Position numbers and translations under genes: made by a program
Source of the DNA: Paraburkholderia lycopersici
GTDB taxonomy: Bacteria; Pseudomonadota; Gammaproteobacteria; Burkholderiales; Burkholderiaceae
Direction of reading: 5' to 3'
Assembly (NCBI RefSeq): GCF_900096975.1
Contig: NZ_FMYQ01000034.1
Span: 1-64,000 of the forward strand
Length of the DNA: 64,000 bases
Notes under the pieces: model-generated
Told to the model about the DNA's origin: nothing
Seen by the model: only the letters and a program-made list of their open reading frames with translations
Database searches by the model: none
In this document: positions 16,447 to 24,935 of the stretch, in pieces
How positions within the stretch are numbered: the stretch's first letter is position 1
How the letters are laid out: the number at the start of each line of letters is the position of its first letter

Positions 16447-17900
16447 CCGGCGCGAGTACGGTTCCCGCCGCCGAGAGGGTTCGCGCGGTGCGCGCGTCGG
16501 CGGCCCCCTTCTTCGTTTTCGCGCTCGCGTTCGTCTCCAGCGCCCGTGGCGCCGAGGCGCGGGAGGGCGCTCCGCGCACTCCCGCCCAGCCGTCCGAAAC
16601 GGTTACCTACGTGACGCTTCCCGGCGACTCGCTTTACGACTTCGCCGTGCGCTACCTGCGCAGCCCCGCCGACTGGAAGAGGCTCGCGAGCCTGAACCGC
16701 TTGAGCGCGCCGCGCCGCCTGCAGCCGGGCACGACGCTGCGCGTGCCGGTCGCGCTGCTGCGCCAGGACAGCCTCAGCGCGAGGGTCATCGCCGCGAACG
16801 GTCCCGTGCAGCACGCGTTCCGCGACGGTGCGCTCTTGCCGCTCGCGGCGGGCGCGAGCCTCGTGGAAGGCGATCGCGTGCAGACCGGGCACAACGGCTT
16901 CGCCACGCTCGAACTCGCGGACGGTTCGCACCTCTCGCTGCCGCCCGATACCTCGCTCGATCTCGCCACGCTGCGTCAGACCGCGCTCACCGGCGCGACC
17001 GACCGCATCGTCGATCTCCATCGCGGCGAGGTGACCAGCGAGGTCACGCACGCAACGAAGAAGGACGACCGCTTCCAGATCCGTTCGCCCTCCGTGGTGG
17101 CCGGTGTGCGCGGCACGCAGTTTCGCGTGAGCTACGACGGCGACAAGGGCGCGACGGCGGTCGAAGTGCTGGACGGCGCGGTGGGTGTGGACGCCGGCTC
17201 GCCCGCCCAGCGCCGGCGCGGTGCTTATGCGCCACCCGCGCCACCCGCGCCGGGCACGCCGCTCGCCGCCTCGGAGCAGCTCGTCGCGGCGCGCCATGGC
17301 AGCCTGACGCTGGCGGGCCAGCCCGCGGGCGCGCCCGTGGCGCTGCTCGACGCCCCCGAGCTGCGGCATCCGTCGAAGGTGCAGGACGACGACGATGTCG
17401 CCTTCGACATCGCGCCGCTAGCCGGAGCGAGCGGCTACCGCGTGCAGATCGGCCGCGACGCGGGCCTGCTCGACACGATTCGCGACACGCGCAGCGCCGA
17501 CCCGCGTGTGTTGGTCGGCGCCCTCGGCGACGGCACGTACTTCGTGCGCATTTCCGCCATCGACGCGCGCGGCCTCGAAGGCATGCCCGCCGCCTATGCT
17601 TTCGAGCGCCGACGCGTGGCGCTCGGCGCGAGCGCCGGTCCCGTCGGGGGCTCGCGCGACTTCGCGTTCCGCTGGTTCACCGACCGCAACGCGCAGAACA
17701 CGCGCTTTCGCTTTGTGCTCGGCACGTCGGCCGACCTGCGCGCGCCGCTCGTCGACCGCACCGACATCACGACGGGCGAGACCGTCGTGCGCGACCTGCC
17801 GAAGGGCGTCTATTACTGGACGGTGGTCGCCGAGCAGTTCGACAACGGCCGCTACTACCAGAAGGCGAGCCCGGTCCAGTCGTTCAGGCTCGACTGGTGA
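16443..17900 (+). CDS. Exported FecR/LysM-domain protein
   Basis: 485 residues, GTG start overlapping the response regulator stop (GTGA). A hydrophobic export signal lies at about 18-37 (ASAAPFFVFALAFVSSARGA). Residues 52-102 form a LysM module (VTLPGDSLYDFAVRYLRSPA, then LQPGTTLRVPV). Residues 130-255 are a FecR domain (DRVQTGHNGFATLELADGSH, then RFQIRSPSVVAGVRGTQFRV). The C-terminal part has two fibronectin-like segments (DIAPLAGASGYRVQIGRDAG; FAFRWFTDRNAQNTRFRFVL). FecR domains usually relay envelope signals; LysM suggests peptidoglycan attachment. Being sandwiched between regulator and kinase, it is likely the periplasmic partner of this two-component system (inference). Confidence 0.9.
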   Translation: MTGASTVPAAERVRAVRASAAPFFVFALAFVSSARGAEAREGAPRTPAQPSETVTYVTLPGDSLYDFAVRYLRSPADWKRLASLNRLSAPRRLQPGTTLRVPVALLRQDSLSARVIAANGPVQHAFRDGALLPLAAGASLVEGDRVQTGHNGFATLELADGSHLSLPPDTSLDLATLRQTALTGATDRIVDLHRGEVTSEVTHATKKDDRFQIRSPSVVAGVRGTQFRVSYDGDKGATAVEVLDGAVGVDAGSPAQRRRGAYAPPAPPAPGTPLAASEQLVAARHGSLTLAGQPAGAPVALLDAPELRHPSKVQDDDDVAFDIAPLAGASGYRVQIGRDAGLLDTIRDTRSADPRVLVGALGDGTYFVRISAIDARGLEGMPAAYAFERRRVALGASAGPVGGSRDFAFRWFTDRNAQNTRFRFVLGTSADLRAPLVDRTDITTGETVVRDLPKGVYYWTVVAEQFDNGRYYQKASPVQSFRLDW

Positions 17901-17911
17901 CGGAGCCACGC

Positions 17912-20323
17912 ATGAGCGCGAGGCCGCCCGTGCGCCTTGGCCGCTCGGTCGGACGTCGCTTTCTGTACGAGTGGGCGGGGGTGGGCTGCGCGGGCGTCGT
18001 CGTCGTCGTGCTTTGCGTGCTCTGGCGACTGACGAGCGGCGCCGACCATCTGGTCTACGACCGGCTGCTCGCCGCGCGCGCGCTGCCGGTGTCGCCCGAC
18101 ATCGTCCTCGTGGAGATCGACAACGCGAGCGTCGCCGCGCTCGGGCGCTGGCCGTGGCCGCGCGAAATGCACGCGCGGCTCGTCGACCAGCTCGCGAAAG
18201 CGGGCGCGGCGGCCATCGTCTACGACGTGCTGTTCACCGAGCCGTCGCCCGGCGACGCGCGCTTCGCGCAGGCGCTGCACGCCCGTCCGGCGTTCCTGCC
18301 CATCCTGCTCGCGCCCGCCGACGACACCGGCCATCGCGAGGCAGTGCTCCCCGTCGCGCCGCTCGCACAGGCGGCGGCCGGCGTCGGCCATATCAACCTC
18401 GAAGTCGATAGCGACGGCATCGTGCGCAGCGTCGCGCTCTTCGAGGGCGACGCGCAGCAGCGCTGGCCGCAGCTCATGGTGCCGGTCTGGCGCGCGGTGC
18501 GCGGGGGCGCCGTTGTGCTCGCGCACGGCACGCCCGCGGCCGCGCGCAGCGACGAGGTGCTGCGCGCGGCCGCGCCGGGCAGCGAGTCGCGTTTTCTGAT
18601 TCCGTTCGGCGAGAACTCGCAGGCCTACCACAAGGTCTCGTTCGCCGACGTGCTCGAAGGCCGCGTGCCGCCCGAGCAGTTGCGCGGGCGCGTGGCGATC
18701 GTCGGCGTGACCGCATCGGGACTCTACGACCGCTTCGCCACGCCGCTCTCGGGCACGCTCGGCCCGCTGCCCGGCGTCTACATCCATGCAATCGTGCTGG
18801 ACACGCTGCTCAACGGCACCGCCATCCAGCCCGTACCGCCGCTCGCGGTCGTACTTGCCTCGCTCGTGCCGCTCGTGCTGCTGCTGGCCGGTTTTCTCGT
18901 GCTCTCGCCGCTGCGCACGCTGTTGCTGCTAGCGTTCCTGATCGTCGTCTCGTTCGGCACGAGCGTGGGCATGCTGCATGGCGCGAGGCTCTGGCTGCCG
19001 CCCATGCCCGCGATCGTCGCGCTGCTCGCGGCCTGGCCGGCGTGGAGCTGGCGCCGCCTCGAAATGACGATGGCGTATTTGCGCAAGGAGCTGCGCCAGC
19101 TTGCCGACGAGCCTTATCTCCTGCCCGAAGCGCCCGCGCCGCGCCGCGAGTTCGCGGGCGACGCGCTCGCCCAGCAGATGGCGCTGATGGCTCAGGCCGC
19201 GCAGCGGCTGCAGGATATGCGCCGTTTCGTGTGGGACAGCCTCGACTCGGTGCCCGAGCCGATTCTCGTCGCCGATCTGCGCGGCGTCGTGCTGATCGCG
19301 AATCACGCCTCGCGTGCGTATCTCGCGCGCGTGAGCGTGAGCGCGGCGGAAGGGCGCTCGATGCGGGACGTGTTCGGCGACCTCTCGCTCGTCAAGCCGA
19401 TCGACCCGAGCCCGGACGCGATGACCTTCGCGCGCGCGCACTGGCCCGCGCCGCTCGACCCCGCGCGCAGCGAGTTCGCGGAACTGATGGCGCGCGGCGT
19501 GGAAGTGCGCGCGCGCGACGGCAGCGACTATCTGCTGCGCTACGCGCGCTGCACGAACGCGCAGGGGCAGGCGGTCGGGTGGATCGCGGGCCTCGTCGAC
19601 GTGACCGAACTGCATGACGCCGAGCGCCAGCGCGAGGACGCGCTGCGCCTGCTCTCGCACGACATGCGCTCGCCGCAGGCCTCGATCGTCGCGCTCGTGG
19701 AAACCGAGCGCGAGCGCGGGACGCTCACCTCCGAGCCCGTGCGCGGCGTGATGGAGCGCATCGAGCGTTACGCGCGCCGCTCGCTCACGCTCGCCGACGA
19801 CTTCGTTCAGCTCGCGCGCGCCGAATCGCAGGTCTACGCGCTCGAACCCACGAGCCTCGCGGAGCTCGTCATCGACGCGAGCGACGAAGTCTGGCCTCAG
19901 GCGCACGCGAAGCGCATCCAGATCGACACGGCGTTCGAAGGCGAGCAGATGGGCTGGATCAACGCCGACCGCTCGCTCATGACGCGCGCGCTCGTGAACG
20001 TGCTGAACAACGCCGTGAAATACAGCCCCCAGGACACGCGCATCGTCTGTACCATCGCGCTGGACGAACAGGTTCCTCCGCACGTCGTCTGCTCGATTTG
20101 CGACCAGGGCTACGGCATTTCCCCCGAGGACCAGGCGAAGCTTTTCGAGCCGTTCCGGCGTTTCCATGCGGAACAGCGGCCCGAGGTGAGCGGCGCGGGG
20201 CTCGGCATGGCCTTCGTGAAGACGGTCGTGACGCGTCACGGCGGCGACGTCCACCTGGAGAGCGAGCCGGGCAAAGGCACCACGCTGACGATGTCGCTGC
20301 CCGCGCTCGACCCGCCGGTATGA
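17912..20323 (+). CDS. CHASE2-domain sensor histidine kinase
   Basis: 803 residues. One membrane helix near residues 22-42 leads to a periplasmic CHASE2 domain (about 45-290; VSPDIVLVEIDNASVAALGR, GVGHINLEVDSDGIVR), then three helices (about 305-385), a PAS-like region (about 430-530), and the kinase core: H-box with His583 (LLSHDMRSPQASIVALVE), N-box ALVNVLNNAVKYSP and G-boxes CDQGYGISPEDQ and GAGLGMAFVKTVV. The ATG at 17912 has GGAG seven bases upstream; a GTG at 17897 that overlaps the FecR stop is an alternative. The kinase is expected to phosphorylate the operon's OmpR-type regulator. The stimulus is unknown. Confidence 0.93.
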   Translation: MSARPPVRLGRSVGRRFLYEWAGVGCAGVVVVVLCVLWRLTSGADHLVYDRLLAARALPVSPDIVLVEIDNASVAALGRWPWPREMHARLVDQLAKAGAAAIVYDVLFTEPSPGDARFAQALHARPAFLPILLAPADDTGHREAVLPVAPLAQAAAGVGHINLEVDSDGIVRSVALFEGDAQQRWPQLMVPVWRAVRGGAVVLAHGTPAAARSDEVLRAAAPGSESRFLIPFGENSQAYHKVSFADVLEGRVPPEQLRGRVAIVGVTASGLYDRFATPLSGTLGPLPGVYIHAIVLDTLLNGTAIQPVPPLAVVLASLVPLVLLLAGFLVLSPLRTLLLLAFLIVVSFGTSVGMLHGARLWLPPMPAIVALLAAWPAWSWRRLEMTMAYLRKELRQLADEPYLLPEAPAPRREFAGDALAQQMALMAQAAQRLQDMRRFVWDSLDSVPEPILVADLRGVVLIANHASRAYLARVSVSAAEGRSMRDVFGDLSLVKPIDPSPDAMTFARAHWPAPLDPARSEFAELMARGVEVRARDGSDYLLRYARCTNAQGQAVGWIAGLVDVTELHDAERQREDALRLLSHDMRSPQASIVALVETERERGTLTSEPVRGVMERIERYARRSLTLADDFVQLARAESQVYALEPTSLAELVIDASDEVWPQAHAKRIQIDTAFEGEQMGWINADRSLMTRALVNVLNNAVKYSPQDTRIVCTIALDEQVPPHVVCSICDQGYGISPEDQAKLFEPFRRFHAEQRPEVSGAGLGMAFVKTVVTRHGGDVHLESEPGKGTTLTMSLPALDPPV

Positions 20324-20391
20324 GTCTCGCGAGAAGCGCATAACCCGAACGCCGCTGGCCTGAGCCGCGGCGACCGATGATGGAGTGACCC

Positions 20392-21012
20392 TTGAAGACC
20401 CTGCTGCCGATCTGTCTCCTGCCGTTGCTCGGCGCGCTGGCCGGATGTGCGGGCGTGACGACCGAAGTCTCGGCCACGGGCGGCCTGCCCGGCGCGGGCG
20501 CGGCCGCCGTCTACCGTTTCGTGCCGACCCCCGCGCAGGCCGAGGGCGGCGAGATCCTGCCGTACCCGGCGTTGCTGCGCGACGGCCTCGCGCAGCGCGG
20601 CTTCGAGGCGGGCGCGCCCGAGGCAGCGCGTTACCTCGTTTCCGTGGCCTGGGCCACGCGTCCCGCCGAGGTGAAAGTCGTGGCGGCCGACTGCGGCGGC
20701 GAATGCGCGCCGGCCGAAGGACCCTCGTTTCCGTGGTTCGGGCGGCCCTACGTCCATACGCTGACGCTGCGCTTCTTCGCGTTGCCGGACGGCGGCGAGG
20801 TCTACAAGGTGAGCGCGGTCAAGCGCGACCGCAACGCGGACGCAAAGGCGGCGCTGCCCTATCTCGTGGCGGGTGCGCTGGCGCGCCTGCCGTATGCGGG
20901 TGCGCCGCAGTGGCGCGTCAAGCTGAAGAGCGCGACCGGCGCCGACGCGCAGGCGGGCGAAGCGCCGGCCATGCCGCAGGTGCTGTCGGTTTCGCCAGCC
21001 GATCAGCCGTAG
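20392..21012 (+). CDS. DUF4136-like lipoprotein
   Basis: 206 residues, TTG start with TGGAG upstream. A lipoprotein signal peptide ends in LAGC, placing the lipidated cysteine at position 19. The mature part resembles DUF4136 proteins: YRFVPTPAQAEGGEILPYPA, RDGLAQRGFEAGAPEAARYL and a closing beta region ending in KRDRNADAKAALPYLVAGAL. The function of the family is not established. The gene follows the CHASE2 kinase by 68 bp and is probably the last gene of the same operon, adding another envelope component to the system. Confidence 0.8.
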   Translation: MKTLLPICLLPLLGALAGCAGVTTEVSATGGLPGAGAAAVYRFVPTPAQAEGGEILPYPALLRDGLAQRGFEAGAPEAARYLVSVAWATRPAEVKVVAADCGGECAPAEGPSFPWFGRPYVHTLTLRFFALPDGGEVYKVSAVKRDRNADAKAALPYLVAGALARLPYAGAPQWRVKLKSATGADAQAGEAPAMPQVLSVSPADQP

Positions 21013-21019
21013 TTCGGGA

Positions 21020-21208
21020 CAATTTTTCCCAGGCCGCGCCGCCTTGGAAGGCTTCCATGAAAGGGGCCTGCGAGCCGGCGCGAAGGACAATGGCGCGCCC
21101 GGCCTGCGGCTCGACTACAGCCCCGACTATTACGCAGCATTCCTGATCGATCCGGAAGGCAACAACGTCGAGGCCGTTTGCTACGCAGATCACGAGCGCG
21201 AAGCGTGA
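21020..21208 (+). pseudogene. Remnant of a glyoxalase/VOC-family gene (C-terminus only)
   Basis: Translated in the frame ending at the TGA 21206-21208, this stretch reads AALEGFHERGLRAGAKDNG, then RLDYSPDYYAAFLIDPEGNN and VEAVCY. That is the typical last beta-alpha-beta module of VOC/glyoxalase proteins, where the Glu of NNVEAV ligates the metal. No start codon, Shine-Dalgarno or N-terminal module is present; the frame begins right after the lipoprotein gene. It is therefore a 5'-truncated relic about 60 codons long. Confidence 0.75.
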
Positions 21209-21215
21209 ACGCGCG

Positions 21216-21896
21216 CTAGGCGCCGGGCGCGGCATCCGGCGCGTGACGCTCCTCGTCTTGCGGCCAGCGATTTTCGAACACGCATTCGCCCAGTGCCTTG
21301 CGCTCGGCCCACTTCTCCATTTCGAGCATCGGCTGCGGGTAGAACGCGTCGACGTGGCCCACGCACAGTATCGCCACGGGCTTCGCACCGGGCGGCATGG
21401 CGAGCAGGGCGCGCACTTCGTCGACGTCGAAGATCGAGACCCAGCCCATGCCGAGCCCTTCGGCGCGGGCCGCGAGCCACATGTTCTGGATCGCGCACGC
21501 AACCGAAGCGAGGTCCATCTCCGGCAGCGTGCGGCGGCCGAAGACGTGCGCTTCGCGCCGGTCCATCAGCGCGACCACGAGCACCTCGGCGCACTCGCGC
21601 ATGCCTTCCACCTTGAGCTTCATGAACTCGTCGCGGCGCTTGCCCAGCGCGTTGGCGGTGGCGATGCGTTCGCGCTCGACCGTCGCGTGAAGTTGCTCGC
21701 GCAACGACGCGTCGGTGATGCGCACGATGCGCCACGGCTGCATGAAGCCGACGCTCGGCGCGTGGTGCGCGGCGTCGAGCAGACGCGCGAGCGTTGCGGG
21801 CTCGACCGGGCCCGGCGCGAAGTGCCGCATGTCGCGCCGCTCGTAAATCGCGCGGTAGACCGCCGCGCGTTCGGCTTCGTCAAAGGGCTGTGCCAT
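21216..21896 (-). CDS. bluB: 5,6-dimethylbenzimidazole synthase
   Basis: 226-residue nitroreductase-fold protein. The N-terminal YRAIYERRDMRHFAPGPV, the HHAPSVGFMQPWRIVRI segment and GLGMGWVSIFD with PGAKPVAILCVGHV match BluB. The enzyme cannibalises FMNH2 with O2 to make 5,6-dimethylbenzimidazole, the lower ligand of cobalamin, which agrees with an aerobic pathway. Its start lies 17 bp inside the end of cobB, so it is the last gene of the cobE-like/cobO/cobB/bluB unit. The longer open frame upstream of 21896 is a shadow of cobB. Confidence 0.93.
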   Translation of the reverse strand: MAQPFDEAERAAVYRAIYERRDMRHFAPGPVEPATLARLLDAAHHAPSVGFMQPWRIVRITDASLREQLHATVERERIATANALGKRRDEFMKLKVEGMRECAEVLVVALMDRREAHVFGRRTLPEMDLASVACAIQNMWLAARAEGLGMGWVSIFDVDEVRALLAMPPGAKPVAILCVGHVDAFYPQPMLEMEKWAERKALGECVFENRWPQDEERHAPDAAPGA

Positions 21897-23190
21897 GGAA
21901 GAGTGCGGCCGTGAAAGCCGGATTGGAGGGCCAGTAAGCATGCATATAGGTCGCGACGATCGAGCCGTGGCGATAGAACGCTTCGCCGGGCGCGCCCGTT
22001 TGCGCGTGGCGAGCCGTGAGCGCGGGCGCGAGCGGCGTGGTGACGCGCGAGTAGTGAAACGTGTGGCCGCGCAGTTCGCCGTGCGCGCCGTCGACCTTCT
22101 GCATGCCGAGCGCCGCGAAACGCTTTTGCATGACCGCCTCGCCGGGCAGGAGGCCGAGCATCGGCGTGCGCGCGCCTTCCGCGTCGGTGAGCGCATCGAG
22201 CAGATAAAGCATGCCGCCGCATTCGGCGATCAGCGGCTTTTGCGCATTTGCGTGCGCGCGCAGCGAATCCGCGCTGCGCGTGTTGCGCGCGAGGGTTGCC
22301 GCGTGCAGCTCGGGATAGCCGCCGGGGAGATAGATCGCGTCGGCGCTGGCCGGAGCAGCCTCGTTCGCGAGCGGCGAGAAGCCGCTCACGCGCGCGCCGA
22401 GCGCTTCGAGCTGGGCGACGTTCGCGGGATAGAGGAACGAGAACGCGGCGTCACGCGCGATCGCGACGTGGCGGCCCTCCAGCAGGCGCGGCGTGGCTTC
22501 GCCGCGGGCGGCCTCGGCGAATTCGACCGGCTGCGGCAGTTCGGCGAGCGCGGTTTGCGCGAGCGCGTCGGCGGCGCGCTCGATGCGCGCGTCGAGGTCG
22601 TCGATTTCGCTGGCCTGGTGCAGACCGAGATGGCGATCGGGCAGTTCGATGGCCGCCTCGCTCGCCACGTGCCCAAGCCAGCGCAGACCGGCGGGCAGCG
22701 CCTCCTGAAGCATTTGCGCATGGCGCGCCGAACCCACGCGATTCGCGAGCACGCCATGAAACGGCACCTCGGGCCGAAAGTGCGCGAGGCCGAACGCGAT
22801 TGCGCCGAACGTCTGCGCCATCGACTTCGCGCTGACGATGGCCGCCACCGGCACGCCGAAGGCCGTGGCGAGATCGGCGCTGCTCGGCGTGCCGTCGAAA
22901 AGGCCCATCACGCCTTCGATGAGGATCAGATCGGCTTCGCGCGCGGCCTGTGCCAGCAGCGCGCGGCACGCCTGTTCGCCCACCATCCACAGGTCGAGCG
23001 AGAGCACCGGCGCGCCGCTCGCGCGCGCGAGGATCATCGGATCGAGAAAGTCGGGACCGGTCTTGAAGACGCGCACGCGCCGCCCCGCGCGCCGGTGCAG
23101 CCGCGCGAGACCCGCCGTGAGCGTGGTTTTGCCCTGGCCCGAAGCAGGGGCGCTGATGAAGAGCGCGGGGCAGGCGAACTTCGCGCTCAT
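21880..23190 (-). CDS. cobB: Cobyrinate a,c-diamide synthase
   Basis: 436 residues. The N-terminal P-loop ATPase domain begins with FISAPASGQGKTTLTAGLAR; FKTGPDFLDPMILARASG and GVMGLFDGT follow. The C-terminal class I glutamine amidotransferase domain has the nucleophile in LIAECGGMLYLLDALTD and the late histidine region GHTFHYSRVTT. CobB amidates side chains a and c of (hydrogeno)byrinate using glutamine and ATP. It is 3 bp from cobO and overlaps bluB. The length is normal for the family and I see no missing motif. Confidence 0.95.
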   Translation of the reverse strand: MSAKFACPALFISAPASGQGKTTLTAGLARLHRRAGRRVRVFKTGPDFLDPMILARASGAPVLSLDLWMVGEQACRALLAQAAREADLILIEGVMGLFDGTPSSADLATAFGVPVAAIVSAKSMAQTFGAIAFGLAHFRPEVPFHGVLANRVGSARHAQMLQEALPAGLRWLGHVASEAAIELPDRHLGLHQASEIDDLDARIERAADALAQTALAELPQPVEFAEAARGEATPRLLEGRHVAIARDAAFSFLYPANVAQLEALGARVSGFSPLANEAAPASADAIYLPGGYPELHAATLARNTRSADSLRAHANAQKPLIAECGGMLYLLDALTDAEGARTPMLGLLPGEAVMQKRFAALGMQKVDGAHGELRGHTFHYSRVTTPLAPALTARHAQTGAPGEAFYRHGSIVATYMHAYWPSNPAFTAALFHGTAL

Positions 23191-23193
23191 GCC

Positions 23194-23796
23194 TTAAAAC
23201 TCCACGCCCTTTTGCGCCTTCACGCCCTGCTCGCGATACGGGTGCTTCACGAGGCGCATTTCGGTGACGAGATCGGCGGCTTCGATCAATGCATCGGGTG
23301 CGTGGCGGCCCGTGACGACCACGTGCACGTGCGGCGCGCGCGCGTCGATCACGCCGAGCACTTCGTCGAGCGGCAGGTATTCGTACTTGAGCACGGCGTT
23401 GAGTTCGTCGAGGATCACCATCGCGTACTCGCCGCCCTCGATCATGCGCCTGGCCTCGTTCCAGCCCTTGCGCGCGGTGGCGATGTCGGCGTCGCGATTC
23501 TGCGTGTTCCAGGTGTAGCCGTCGCCCATCGTCACGAAATCGCAGTGCGCGACACTGCCGAGAAAATCGCGTTCGGCGGTATGCAGCGCGCCCTTGATGA
23601 ACTGCACGACGCCGAGCTTCATGCCGTGGCCGAGCATGCGCACGGCCATGCCGAACGCGGCCGTGCTCTTGCCCTTGCCGTTGCCGGTGTTGACGATCAG
23701 GAGTCCTTTTTCGAGCGTTGCGGCGGCCTGCTTTTTCTCGTGGCCCTCGCGGCGGCGTTGCGTCATGCGTTGATGCGATTCGGGGTCGGTTTTCAT
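23194..23796 (-). CDS. cobO: Cob(I)alamin adenosyltransferase (CobO/BtuR/CobA type)
   Basis: 200 residues. The P-loop GNGKGKSTAAFGMAVRMLGH, the QFIKGALHTAERDF segment and VILDELNAVLKYEYLPLDEV are characteristic of the CobO/BtuR corrinoid adenosyltransferase, which transfers the 5'-deoxyadenosyl group of ATP to Co(I). The ATG at 23796 overlaps the stop of the cobE-like gene by 4 bp and the stop is 3 bp from cobB. The start is chosen because the family N-terminus (HQRMTQRRREGHEKK) follows directly. Confidence 0.95.
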   Translation of the reverse strand: MKTDPESHQRMTQRRREGHEKKQAAATLEKGLLIVNTGNGKGKSTAAFGMAVRMLGHGMKLGVVQFIKGALHTAERDFLGSVAHCDFVTMGDGYTWNTQNRDADIATARKGWNEARRMIEGGEYAMVILDELNAVLKYEYLPLDEVLGVIDARAPHVHVVVTGRHAPDALIEAADLVTEMRLVKHPYREQGVKAQKGVEF

Positions 23797-24278
23797 CGTC
23801 GGGAGTCGGTTTCTGTGATGGGATCGGTGCTGCGCGTGTGGGCTTTCGCGCTGGCGACCGCCACCGTCACGCCGTCGAGCGCGAGCTTGCCGCGCACGAG
23901 CGGCCCGCCGTTCGCCGCGAGCCGTGCACACGGCTCGCACACGCCGTCTATGCCGAAGCGCGCTTCGACTGCGGCGGAAGGCGGCGCGAGCGCCGGCATC
24001 GCGGCGATCTGCTCGCGCGTGTACGCAAACAGCGGTAGCGCATGCGCCTCGCAAAAGGCGCGTAACGCGGGTTCGTCGGCTTTGGCGTCGAGCGTCGCCA
24101 CGGCCATTACGCTTCGAGGAGGCCGCCCGCCGAGCGCGGCCCGCACGGCCGCCTCGATCTGCGCGAGCGTCACGCCGCGCCGGCAACCCAGGCCGAGCAC
24201 GAGCGGCGAGACGCCAGGCGAGGCTTCGGACGAAGCGGCTGAAACGGCCGAAGCGGTGGAGAACGGGGCGCGATTCAC
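23793..24278 (-). CDS. CobE / CbiG C-terminal-like cobalamin biosynthesis protein
   Basis: About 161 residues from a GTG start. The core LVLGLGCRRGVTLAQIEAAV, SVMAVATLDAKADEPALRAF and the cysteine segment GIDGVCEPCARLAANGG match the CobE/CbiG_C family, in which the LGLGCRRG loop is hallmark. CobE has no firmly assigned reaction; the homologous CbiG domain opens the delta-lactone of the corrin intermediate. The start is uncertain: the frame stays open to 24566 but that part is antisense to the cobalamin riboswitch, and no strong Shine-Dalgarno is visible before the GTG at 24278. First gene of the cobO/cobB/bluB unit. Confidence 0.8.
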   Translation of the reverse strand: MNRAPFSTASAVSAASSEASPGVSPLVLGLGCRRGVTLAQIEAAVRAALGGRPPRSVMAVATLDAKADEPALRAFCEAHALPLFAYTREQIAAMPALAPPSAAVEARFGIDGVCEPCARLAANGGPLVRGKLALDGVTVAVASAKAHTRSTDPITETDSRR

Positions 24279-24469
24279 GGCGGGAACGTCGATTGAAGGC
24301 GTGGCCGAAGCGGCGGATATTCGTGGTCCGCCGCGTGCCGGATGCGCGCTACGATAGCACACGGGTTTGCACGTTCGGGCGCGCGAACGTGCCGCCGCGG
24401 GTAAACCGGAAGTCCCTTGCAAGCCCGCGGTTTCCTTGACGCGCAAGCGGCCCGCGCCTACACTCGCTC

Positions 24470-24710
24470 GCACTCTGGTGCTCGCGCGCGATTCGCTGCG
24501 CGCAGTTAAACGGGAATCAGGGAGCCATCCCGCCTCGGGCACGGCCAACCTGAACTGCACCCGCAACGGTACAACGAGCGCGGCGTTCGCACGAATGCCG
24601 CAAGCCGCTTCAATGCTTCATGCAGTCCACGCCACTGTGCGAGCCGGCCGCAAGGCCGCCCGCGCGGGAAGGCGAAGCGGTGTTTCGTCAGTCCGGATAC
24701 CGGCCAGATA
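24470..24710 (+). promoter_or_regulatory. Cobalamin riboswitch upstream of cobW
   Basis: Conserved AdoCbl-riboswitch elements occur in the right order: a GGTGCTCGC start, AACGGGAATC, CTGCACCCGCAACGGT, GCCACTGTGCGAG, a GC-rich stem with GCGGGAAGGCGAAGCGG, and the B12-box-like CAGTCCGGATACCGGCCAG. The aptamer ends about 225 nt before the cobW ATG. The remaining leader includes a small CCGGG/CCCGG hairpin at 24766-24780 that could be part of the expression platform. Binding of adenosylcobalamin is expected to shut down the cobW-cobN-chelatase unit. Confidence 0.88.
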
Positions 24711-24935
24711 CGTGGGATTCGCGCTGCGGGGATGCAGTGCCGGGTCCGTGAAACTCATGCGTCAGCCGGGTCTGGCCCGGTGTGTGTCTCGCCGTTCGTC
24801 CCCAGCGGGTTTCGACTCGTTTCGCGCCACTGCGCATCGAAGGATGCGTGCGTTCACGCGCCACGACGCCCGCTCGAACGACCCGCGCCACGCACCACGC
24901 CTCTTCCGTCCGGCCCGGCGCCGAAGGAGCACTTC
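24711..24935 (+). other. Leader between cobalamin riboswitch and cobW
   Basis: 225 nt of untranslated leader. I see no gene, only GC-rich sequence with a short hairpin. The open frame starting at 24732 in the cobW frame has no Shine-Dalgarno and no similarity to CobW; translation most likely starts at 24936. The 192 bp on the other side of the riboswitch (24279-24469) must hold promoters for both divergent units, but I cannot assign -35/-10 boxes. Confidence 0.5.

Noticed and set aside
16334-17911. A 1329-codon open frame running through the FecR/LysM gene into the CHASE2 kinase
   Set aside because: Its first 520 codons are an arginine-rich shadow of the FecR/LysM gene in another frame. Only the part from 17912 has CHASE2 and kinase motifs.
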